DNA of 64,000 bases from Tepidanaerobacter acetatoxydans Re1 (GTDB taxonomy: Bacteria > Bacillota > Thermosediminibacteria > Thermosediminibacterales > Tepidanaerobacteraceae), in the NCBI RefSeq assembly GCF_000328765.2, contig NC_019954.2, forward strand, positions 1,966,516-2,030,515, in the 5' to 3' direction. This document shows positions 27,366 through 34,539 of this stretch, piece after piece (the first letter of the stretch is position 1; every line of letters begins with the position of its first letter). A program made the position numbers and the translations under genes. The notes under the pieces are model-generated. The model searched no databases and had not been told where the DNA came from. It was given only the letters and a program-made list of their open reading frames with translations.

Positions 27366-28547
27366 TCAGACTTTTAAGGCATTGTCCAAATCTTCGATAA
27401 TATCCTTAACATTTTCAATCCCAACAGATAATCTAACAATACTATCTGTAAGGTCGAATTCCTGCAGCCTTGCTTTCGGATATCCGGCATGGGTCATAGC
27501 TGCCGGAAGTTCTATCAATGTTTCACAGTCGCCCAAACTTACTGCAATTTTAGCAAGCTTTACACTGTTTATAAATCGTTTTGCCGCTTTCAAGCCGCCT
27601 TTAACTTCAAAGCTCATCACAGCGCCGAACCCGTCCATTTGCCTTTTTGCAAGCTCGTGGCCTCTAAAGTCGGCAAGTCCCGGATAAAAAACTTCTTCAA
27701 TGCTATCGTGACTTTTCAAAAACTCTGCAATCGCCATAGCATTGGCCTCATGCTGGCGCATCCTTAAGCCTAATGTTTTTAAACCCCTGAGCATCAGCCA
27801 AGCATTAAAAGGACTCATAACACCGCCGAATTCGCACATGTAGTCAAACTTCAGTTTTTTTATGTAATCGGCATCCTTCGATACCGCAACACCGCCAAGG
27901 GCATCGCCGTGACCGCAAATGTACTTGGTTGCACTGTGAACTACCACATCGGCGCCGAAAGCAAGAGGCCTTTGGAAATAAGGCGTGGCAAAGGTATTAT
28001 CCACAACAACCTTAACACCATAAGTCTTTGCTATCCTTACTATCTGCTGTATGTCGATGATGGCAAGATTCGGATTTGCCGGTGTTTCAAAATACAAAAC
28101 CTTTGTATTTTTATCTATAGCCCCTTCAACTGCCTTTGGTTCAGTAAAATCTACGCTTTTGCAATCTATGTGATATTTGGGAAGGAGCTTATGTGTTACA
28201 GTAAAGCTGGAACCGTACAGTGTCTTGTGTACTACCACATTATCTTTCGGTGAAAGCAAAGAAAACAAAACCGAGGATATGGCTGCCATCCCCGATGCGA
28301 ATGCAACAGCATCCTCACCCTCTTCCAAAGCAGCCATTCTTTTCTCAAAAAGCTGTAATGTGGGATTATTGCCGCGGGTATATATAAAACCTTGCTTTTC
28401 AAAGTTCATGATATCTTCAGCATCTTTTACATCATCAAAAACATATGTAGAAGTCATAAATATCGGGGGGTTTAAAGCATTTTTAGGGTGGTTTTTCTCT
28501 GCTCCTCCATGTATTGAAAGGGTATCAAAGCCATAGTCTTTACCCAA
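27366..28547 (-). CDS. PLP-dependent trans-sulfuration enzyme, methionine gamma-lyase-like
   Basis: A 393-residue Cys/Met-metabolism PLP enzyme. The cofactor lysine is Lys208 in HSATKY; Tyr56 and Arg58 of IYTRGNNP bind the phosphate of the neighbouring subunit. The overall sequence (ESPANPN-like FETPANPN, VVDNTFATPYFQRPL) is closest in my memory to methionine gamma-lyases, which split methionine to methanethiol, ammonia and 2-oxobutyrate. However, the cysteine typical of those enzymes (LYGC) is Ser113 here (LYGSS). Cystathionine gamma-synthase or homoserine sulfhydrylase activity is therefore open. No SAM or T-box leader is seen upstream. Confidence 0.85.
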   Translation of the reverse strand: MGKDYGFDTLSIHGGAEKNHPKNALNPPIFMTSTYVFDDVKDAEDIMNFEKQGFIYTRGNNPTLQLFEKRMAALEEGEDAVAFASGMAAISSVLFSLLSPKDNVVVHKTLYGSSFTVTHKLLPKYHIDCKSVDFTEPKAVEGAIDKNTKVLYFETPANPNLAIIDIQQIVRIAKTYGVKVVVDNTFATPYFQRPLAFGADVVVHSATKYICGHGDALGGVAVSKDADYIKKLKFDYMCEFGGVMSPFNAWLMLRGLKTLGLRMRQHEANAMAIAEFLKSHDSIEEVFYPGLADFRGHELAKRQMDGFGAVMSFEVKGGLKAAKRFINSVKLAKIAVSLGDCETLIELPAAMTHAGYPKARLQEFDLTDSIVRLSVGIENVKDIIEDLDNALKV

Positions 28548-28675
28548 TGTTATTCCTCCAATAATAAATTTTATCTATAATAATATTCTTGGAAAACTGC
28601 TTAATGGCTTTTTTCCAATTAATGCAAGAATCATCTGCTTCTATTTTTTATACTAAAATAATTCTTATCATACAA

Positions 28676-28750
28676 TCATAATTTTAACAAAGAAATCTTA
28701 CTATTACAATCATATCAGGAAAGTTATTCAACGGTTGAAACGAATACAAA
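28676..28750 (-). pseudogene. Decayed copy of the 3' end of mtnP
   Basis: The minus strand reads as the last 24 codons of a MtnP-like gene, ending SKISLLKL-stop where the intact mtnP at 30.9 kb ends CKVSLLKL-stop. About 12 of 24 residues match and the DNA is visibly alignable, but two in-frame stops interrupt it (28724-28726 and 28715-28717). Nothing upstream of these codons matches. Confidence 0.7.
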
Positions 28751-28787
28751 AAATCCTCCTATCCTATTTCTATAATTCTAGTTGATT

Positions 28788-28943
28788 TTATTGTATTCTA
28801 TATTTTTGAGGTTTAGTTTCATAAAGATTATTTCCTTCAGAGTCTATGACAACTATTGCAGGAAAATCTTCAACATAGAATCTGTGTATTGCCTCAGCAT
28901 CTAAGTCTTCATAGTAAACTACTCCCTCTTTTTTATACTTTTG
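28788..28943 (-). pseudogene. Remnant of fumarase (class I) beta subunit C-terminus
   Basis: The minus strand encodes about 50 residues without a start: GVVYYEDLDAEAIHRFYVED, then FPAIVVIDSEGNNLYE and a stop. This is the typical C-terminal end of the beta subunit of class I fumarate hydratase / tartrate dehydratase. The upstream catalytic part is gone; the sequence between 28950 and 29220 has no recognisable continuation. Confidence 0.75.
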
Positions 28944-29220
28944 AAAATCATGGCTACTTGGTTCAATTATATTTAAGCAAATTTGACTGAATATTTTTAT
29001 AACTTTCCGACAATTACGTACCTTTAGTTGCTAAAAATAAATAATCTTTACAATCTATTTAGTGTTTCTTAAGAAAATTGCTGTTTCATATATCATGTTA
29101 AGTATTTTGCTTTTATATATTTAGTTAAATCATCATAAAAATAGTCTGGAAAATTTATTTCCCGTCATATACACCAATGCTTTCAAAATCACAAGAATAA
29201 ATTTTAAGTATTAAGAGAAT
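28944..29220. other. Degenerate spacer between gltP-type gene and the fumarase remnant
   Basis: No intact gene. On the minus strand the segment 29093-29170 reads INFPDYFYDDLTKYIKAKYL before a stop, which looks like the end of a real protein but has stops directly upstream. I cannot name it. Confidence 0.35.
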
Positions 29221-29265
29221 AAAACCTGTTGCAGCTAAACAGTCTGTTTAGCTGCAACAGGTTTT
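29221..29265. terminator. Strong bidirectional terminator of the symporter gene
   Basis: Perfect 21-base arms around the loop GTC (29242-29244); the arms contain CCTGTTGCAGCTAAACA and end in A4/T4 on either strand. Confidence 0.85.
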
Positions 29266-29310
29266 CAAATTTATTTTGAACAAAATGGTAGTTTTCAAAA
29301 TCCTAAAGAT

Positions 29311-30540
29311 TTAACCAGAAATCGATTTTTGAATGGGTTCTTGCAAATCTCCTTCAGTAGATGATATTAATACGGCACAAGCCATATCGCCTGTTATGTT
29401 GATACAAGTCCTTGCCATGTCAAGTATCCTATCAATTCCACCGACAAGCGCCATACCCTCTAGAGGAAGACCTGCTGATTGCAGAACCATTGTAAGCATG
29501 ATAAGTCCCGAACCGGGAACTCCGGCAGTACCTATTGAAGCTAAGGTAGCCGCTAACACTACAGCTATTTGTTGAGCAAGGGAAAGATCTATACCATAGA
29601 CTTGAGCTACAAATAGTGCACAGACTCCTTGGTATAAAGCCGTACCATCCATATTTATTGTAGCTCCCAAAGGTAGTACAAAACTGCTTATTGATTTGGG
29701 AACTCCTAAATTTTCCTCTGCACATTTCATGGTAACAGGCAACGTGCCTGAGCTTGAACTTGTAGTAAAAGCAAGCATCATCGCAGGAGCCGCACCTTTA
29801 AAAAACGTAGCAGGGCTCATTTTTGCAGAAATATAAACCGTGCCGGAGTAAACTACAAGAGCATGGATGAAACATCCAATATAAACCGCAATTATAACCT
29901 TTAAAAGAGGAAGTAGCGCTGATGCTCCATGTTCTGCAACAACAGGGGTAATTAGACCGAAAACCCCTATAGGTGCAAATTCCATTATTATGCCCACTAT
30001 CTTATAACATACTTCTGCCATGCTATCAAAAAAAACAAGGAATGGTTTAGCCTTATCGCCCACCAAAGTAATCGAAACCCCCAAAAATATAGCAAAAACA
30101 ATGATTTGAAGCATATTAGCATTAGCCATAGCTTGAATGGGGTTTGTTGGAATAATATTTAACAGCGTATCTACGATTGAGGGAATTTCCTTGGCTTCAG
30201 CTGCTGCATCGATTGGTATGCTTAGGCCAAAACCTGGATTTAAAACATTAGCAGTAAATAACCCTAACATAACGGCTAAAGCAGTAGTAAATAAATAATA
30301 AGCCAAAGTTTTTATACCAATTCTGCCAAGCTTTCCGACATCACCAGTGCTAGCACTTCCTACTACTAATGAAGATAAGACCAATGGGACTATAATCATT
30401 TTGATGAGATTTAAAAACAAAGTCCCTAAAGGTTTAATATAAGTTGTTGCAATTGCCGGTGATGATTGAAAAATAAGACCTGCCAGTACTCCTAATACCA
30501 ATCCGATAAAGATCTTTACAGGCAAACTAACTTTTTTCAC
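29311..30540 (-). CDS. gltP: Dicarboxylate / glutamate:cation symporter (DAACS family)
   Basis: A 409-residue sodium- or proton-coupled importer of glutamate, aspartate or C4-dicarboxylates. The family landmarks are present: the serine-rich hairpin TTSSSSGTLPVT, the helix-7 motif ATINMDGTALYQG, the second hairpin (GTAGVPGSGLIML) and Arg/Asp of DRILDMARTCINITGD in helix 8. An Arg at DRILDMARTCIN suggests amino-acid (glutamate/aspartate) rather than dicarboxylate preference, though this is not decisive. GGGGGG precedes the ATG. A sigma-54 promoter stands 44 bases before the start and a strong terminator follows. Confidence 0.9.
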   Translation of the reverse strand: MKKVSLPVKIFIGLVLGVLAGLIFQSSPAIATTYIKPLGTLFLNLIKMIIVPLVLSSLVVGSASTGDVGKLGRIGIKTLAYYLFTTALAVMLGLFTANVLNPGFGLSIPIDAAAEAKEIPSIVDTLLNIIPTNPIQAMANANMLQIIVFAIFLGVSITLVGDKAKPFLVFFDSMAEVCYKIVGIIMEFAPIGVFGLITPVVAEHGASALLPLLKVIIAVYIGCFIHALVVYSGTVYISAKMSPATFFKGAAPAMMLAFTTSSSSGTLPVTMKCAEENLGVPKSISSFVLPLGATINMDGTALYQGVCALFVAQVYGIDLSLAQQIAVVLAATLASIGTAGVPGSGLIMLTMVLQSAGLPLEGMALVGGIDRILDMARTCINITGDMACAVLISSTEGDLQEPIQKSISG

Positions 30541-30583
30541 AAAGACCCCCCTTTGTTTTACTACTATCGATAATATAATGGAA

Positions 30584-30602
30584 ATTGCATGTCGCGTGCC
30601 AA
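30584..30602 (-). promoter_or_regulatory. Sigma-54 (-24/-12) promoter of the symporter gene
   Basis: On the minus strand TTGGCACG-CGAC-ATGCAA fits the sigma-54 consensus TGGCACG-N4-TTGCA with one mismatch. The GG (30599-30600) and GC (30587-30588) are exactly ten bases apart. Transcription would start near 30575. About 100 bases upstream, 30693-30708 has TGT-N10-ACA, the spacing of a NifA-type enhancer site. Confidence 0.65.
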
Positions 30603-30608
30603 AATCCT

Positions 30609-30891
30609 GAATATTCTTATATATTAAAAAATGAACCTTTCTATTTAGGCATAATTTTGTCCTATTTATGATTTATCCTGCCCATTAATATTTGTTGAAG
30701 AAAGGACAGTATACTTTTTTTTACTGCATATGAAACAAGATTTGGCTTTCCATCTGTTACAGCAATATCGTTTTTTATATACCCCTACCCCTATAATATA
30801 ATTTTATGATTATTTTTATACCATCATTCTTAATTACTTTGGCTTTTTATGTCTTGCCAATACCTCAAAAAAACAGCTTAGCTAATGTCGG
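30609..30891. other. Upstream region of the symporter gene
   Basis: Apart from the possible enhancer site at 30693-30708 and a direct repeat GGGGTA-GGGGTA (30780-30792 on the minus strand), I see no gene, hairpin terminator or riboswitch here. Confidence 0.4.
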
Positions 30892-31671
30892 TCATAATTT
30901 TAATAAGGAAACCTTACAATTGCAATTATCCTGAGAAAGTTCTTCACCTGTTAATGCAAGCATAAAAGTTTCAGTAATAAGCTGCTTATTTTTTTCCACT
31001 ATGTCCGTAATATCGTGGTCTATGACTGCACCCTTAATACCTGTGCACCAATTAGTAATTATTCCTAGCGTCTGGTAGCACATGCCCAGTTCCTTGGCAA
31101 GCACCACTTCGGGTACATTAGTCATACCGACTACATCTGCCCCCAGCATTTTATACATTTTTATTTCACTGGCTGTTTCAAACCTTGGACCCTCTGTACA
31201 TACATAAACAGCATCACCCTTTATTTCAAGGCCTGTCTTTTGTGCACTATTTAAGAATTTCTCTCGTAAATTCCGGCAATAGGGAGCATCCATAGCTACA
31301 TGTGCAACACCAGTTTCACTGCCTTCATAAAATGTTAGGGGGCGAGTTTTTGTAAAATCCATAAAATCTTTTAATATTACCACATCACCGGGCGCAAAGT
31401 TTTCATTACAAGACCCAACGGCGCCGGTGGCATATATGTACTTTACGCCTAAATTCTTTAAAGCCTTCATGTTGGCTCTGTAATTTATTAAGTGCGGAGG
31501 CGTTGAGTGACCTTTGCCATGTCGTGCCAAAAAAGCAATCTCTGTGCCATTGCTTGTCTTTACAATATCAACAATGACCGAACCATATTCAGTTTTGATT
31601 TTTTGTTGAGAGGATTTACCGATTTCATATACACCCGTTCCACCTATGATGGCTTTTTCTACTTTCACCAC
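30892..31671 (-). CDS. mtnP: Methylthioadenosine (methylthioinosine) phosphorylase
   Basis: MtnP splits methylthioadenosine by phosphate into adenine and methylthioribose-1-phosphate; related enzymes act on methylthioinosine. The roughly 259-residue protein starts (M)VKVEKAIIGGTGVYEI and shows RHGKGHSTPPHLINYRAN, YATGAVGSCNE, CTEGPRFETASEI and MTNVPEVVLAKE. AGGAGG is followed by two possible GTG starts (31671 and 31668). It lies 13 bases behind mtaD. Because MtaD deaminates methylthioadenosine first, methylthioinosine may be the real substrate here. Confidence 0.88.
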   Translation of the reverse strand: MVKVEKAIIGGTGVYEIGKSSQQKIKTEYGSVIVDIVKTSNGTEIAFLARHGKGHSTPPHLINYRANMKALKNLGVKYIYATGAVGSCNENFAPGDVVILKDFMDFTKTRPLTFYEGSETGVAHVAMDAPYCRNLREKFLNSAQKTGLEIKGDAVYVCTEGPRFETASEIKMYKMLGADVVGMTNVPEVVLAKELGMCYQTLGIITNWCTGIKGAVIDHDITDIVEKNKQLITETFMLALTGEELSQDNCNCKVSLLKL

Positions 31672-31684
31672 TTCCTGCCTCCTC

Positions 31685-32971
31685 CTAAGATTCAATTAAT
31701 TTTCGAGAGCACTCAGCAGTTTTATACATAGCCTTCTCAACATCTATGGTCTTTAACTCATAGTTTTCCATCAATATCTTTCCATCGACTATAACCGTAT
31801 GAACATCGGAGCCTTGAGCCGAATAACAGATAGCTGAAAGAGGATTGTGCAGCGGGCAAAGATGAGGTTTATTTAAATCAATCAGTATTATATCTGCCTT
31901 TTTACCAACCTTAATGCTTCCCAGTTCCTTCTCTACACCTAAAGCCTTAGCACCATTGATTGTAGCCATTTTAATTACAGCTTCTGCAGGAACCGATGTG
32001 GCATCGCTGTTTACACATTTGTTTATAATAGACGCCAAATGCATTTCTTCAAACATATTAAGATTATTGTTGGACGATGCGCCATCTGTACCTAATGCTA
32101 CATTTACATTGGCTTTTAGCATTTTCTCTATTGGCGCAAATCCGCTGGCAAGTTTTAAGTTGCTTGTAGGGTTATGTGCCACGCTAACTTTGCAGTTTGC
32201 AAGAATTTCAATATCATTATCATTAACATGGACACAGTGGGCAGCAATGGTAGGTCTTTCAAGAATTCCCAAATCATAAACATGCTTAATTGGAGTCTTT
32301 CCCCACTTTTCGATACTTTCGTCTACCTCTTTTTGGGTTTCAGAAAGATGTATATGTATACCTATACCCAGCTCATCCGAAAGGGCTCTTACTTTTTTGA
32401 GGTAGCGGGGACTACAGGTATACGGAGCATGTGGACCGGCAAATATTTTAACCCTGCCCTCTTTTTCATGATATTTTTGATAGAGTTCACGAGTTTCTTC
32501 GAGCTGAGCTTCTTTGCCTTCTTCTTCATCTGTTAATCCCCTTGCAATATAGGCCCTAATGCCGGTATCTAAAACAACTTTTATCGTCTCTTTTGCAAAG
32601 AAATACATATCAAGGAATCCAGTTACACCGCTTTTTATGAGCTCAGCAATTCCCAGAGTCGACCCCCAGTAAACAGCCTCGGCAGTTAACTTTTCTTCCA
32701 ACGGCCATATCTTTTTTGTAAGCCAATCCCATAATGGCATATCATCTGCATAATTTCTGAAAAGATTCATCGATAGATGTGTATGTGTGTTGATAAGGCC
32801 CGGCATGGCCAGCATATTACTTGCGTCAATAACCCTTTGAGCATCGAAATCAGCTTTAACCTCGCCGATTTGCACAATCCTTGAACCTTCTATACCTATA
32901 TCAGCTTTTTTTACTACTGCCTTTTCACCCTCAAAAACCAAAACTTGAGCGTTTTTTATAAGTATTTTCAA
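31685..32971 (-). CDS. mtaD: 5-methylthioadenosine/S-adenosylhomocysteine deaminase
   Basis: An amidohydrolase of 428 residues that removes the amino group of methylthioadenosine or S-adenosylhomocysteine. Metal and substrate motifs are GLINTHTHLSMNLFR, the HIHLSETQKEV segment, AAHCVHVNDNDI and TDGASSNNNLNMFEEM. The domain layout (beta-sandwich ends around a TIM barrel) and length are those of MtaD. It heads a two-gene operon with mtnP and so handles the by-products of SAM-dependent reactions. Confidence 0.9.
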   Translation of the reverse strand: MKILIKNAQVLVFEGEKAVVKKADIGIEGSRIVQIGEVKADFDAQRVIDASNMLAMPGLINTHTHLSMNLFRNYADDMPLWDWLTKKIWPLEEKLTAEAVYWGSTLGIAELIKSGVTGFLDMYFFAKETIKVVLDTGIRAYIARGLTDEEEGKEAQLEETRELYQKYHEKEGRVKIFAGPHAPYTCSPRYLKKVRALSDELGIGIHIHLSETQKEVDESIEKWGKTPIKHVYDLGILERPTIAAHCVHVNDNDIEILANCKVSVAHNPTSNLKLASGFAPIEKMLKANVNVALGTDGASSNNNLNMFEEMHLASIINKCVNSDATSVPAEAVIKMATINGAKALGVEKELGSIKVGKKADIILIDLNKPHLCPLHNPLSAICYSAQGSDVHTVIVDGKILMENYELKTIDVEKAMYKTAECSRKLIES

Positions 32972-33145
32972 TGCTTTTACCTCCTATGAACAATAATATT
33001 TTTTTATTTTTTAAATTAACACCCGTAAAAGCAAACTTAAATTCCCATAAATTTGATAAAATTCTTTAATACAGTTTAACATATTATTTACTTCAAATAA
33101 ACAGAGCTTCCAATATCAAAAACTATATAATAAAGTGATCTACCG

Positions 33146-33190
33146 TAAAAAGCAGCCATGGTCAAAGTTTTAAACCACGGCTGCTTTTTT
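33146..33190 (-). terminator. Rho-independent terminator of hisS
   Basis: Minus-strand arms GCAGCCGTGGTTT and the near complement GACCATGGCTGC, followed by five T. It begins just after the hisS stop. Confidence 0.8.
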
Positions 33191-33194
33191 ACAC

Positions 33195-34511
33195 TTACTT
33201 TACAGTCTTAATAACATCATCAACGGTAATGAGAGCTTGAAACCCTGATTTCATGTCCTTTAGCGAAGCTTTCTGATTTTTTACTTCTTCGTCGCCTATA
33301 AATATGGTATAAGGAATATTGAGATTGTTTGCGTAGTTTAACTTCTTGCCAATCTTGGCATCTTCAAAATACACCTCAGAGATTATATTATTCTCCCTTA
33401 AGGTATTGGCAATCTTTATAGCATAGCCGTTAAAGCTTTCATCCATTGGTATAATAAGCACTTTTGTGAATGTTGACGGTGTATCATTTTCGAGCAGCCC
33501 CGCTTCTTTTAGCTGATAAAATAAGCGGGTTAATCCTATGGAAACTCCAACGCCGGGCAATTTTTGAGTGGTATAGTATTCCGCAAGATTTTCATACCTG
33601 CCGCCGGAACACACGCTGCCTATTTCGGGGTAATCATCAAGAAAAGTCTCATAAACTGTGCCTGTATAGTAATCCAGTCCACGAGCAATAGTTAAGTCTA
33701 TGGTGTAGTTTTTCTCCGGCACGCCAAAAATTTTTGTATAATCAGTTACCGTTATAAGCTCTTTTATACCTTCCTGGAAGATTTGAGACTCGATATTAAG
33801 GGATTTTAGTGATTGAAGTTTTTCTTCATCATTTCCTCTTATTTGAATAAACTTTAAAATCTTTGTAACGGCATCCCGTGATAAGCCGAGATTAATAAGT
33901 TCATCAATTACGCCTTTTTCACCGATTTTCTCCAGTTTGTCAATGGCTCTTAAAACTTCTACAGAATTTGTTATACCTAAGGAACTAAAAAATCCGTTTA
34001 AGATTTTTCTGTTATTTATTTTTATAGTAAAGTTTTCAAAACCGAGGTTTTTAAAAGTACAATATATTATGCTTAAAATTTCGGCATCATAAATTACATT
34101 GAGCTTGCCGTTGCCAATAATGTCCACATCGCATTGATAAAACTCTCTAAATCTTCCCCGCTGACTTTTCTCTCCTCTGTAAACCTTACCTATATGATAT
34201 CTGCGAAACGGAAAAGTCAGCTCTGAGAAATGCTGTGCTACATATCTAGCCAATGGTACCGTAAGGTCAAATCTAAGAGCCATATCTGTATCGCCCTTGG
34301 TAAACCGATATATCTGTTTTTCTGTCTCTCCCCCACCTTTTGCCAGTAATATTTCCGATTTTTCAATCAGGGGAGTATCAATAGGAATAAACCCGTGTTT
34401 CTCATATGTATTTCTGATAATATCTTTAATCTCATTAAATAGTATCTGGTCTTTGGGCAGCAGTTCTAAAAAGCCCGGTAATGTTGATGGTTTTACAATA
34501 TCTTTACTCAT
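33195..34511 (-). CDS. hisS: Histidyl-tRNA synthetase
   Basis: A class II synthetase of 438 residues that charges tRNA-His. Motif 2 is FRRYHIGKVYRGEKSQRGRF, followed by REFYQCDVDIIG. The histidine-binding IARGLDYYTGTVYE and motif 3 GVGVSIGLTRLF are both present, and a C-terminal anticodon-binding domain is intact (VLIIPMDES onward). These features argue for an active enzyme and against the HisZ regulatory paralogue. No T-box leader is visible before it. CGGAGG precedes the ATG. Confidence 0.92.
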   Translation of the reverse strand: MSKDIVKPSTLPGFLELLPKDQILFNEIKDIIRNTYEKHGFIPIDTPLIEKSEILLAKGGGETEKQIYRFTKGDTDMALRFDLTVPLARYVAQHFSELTFPFRRYHIGKVYRGEKSQRGRFREFYQCDVDIIGNGKLNVIYDAEILSIIYCTFKNLGFENFTIKINNRKILNGFFSSLGITNSVEVLRAIDKLEKIGEKGVIDELINLGLSRDAVTKILKFIQIRGNDEEKLQSLKSLNIESQIFQEGIKELITVTDYTKIFGVPEKNYTIDLTIARGLDYYTGTVYETFLDDYPEIGSVCSGGRYENLAEYYTTQKLPGVGVSIGLTRLFYQLKEAGLLENDTPSTFTKVLIIPMDESFNGYAIKIANTLRENNIISEVYFEDAKIGKKLNYANNLNIPYTIFIGDEEVKNQKASLKDMKSGFQALITVDDVIKTVK

Positions 34512-34539
34512 AAATTTATACCTCCGTTTAAATGTTGCG

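Noticed and set aside
28548-28680. SAM or T-box riboswitch before the methionine gamma-lyase-like gene
   Set aside because: None of the conserved core sequences is present. There is only a simple 8-base hairpin (28589-28618).
33195-34511. HisZ (regulatory paralogue of HisS)
   Set aside because: The histidine-binding motif IARGLDYYTG, motifs 2 and 3 and the anticodon-binding domain are intact, and no other his gene is near.
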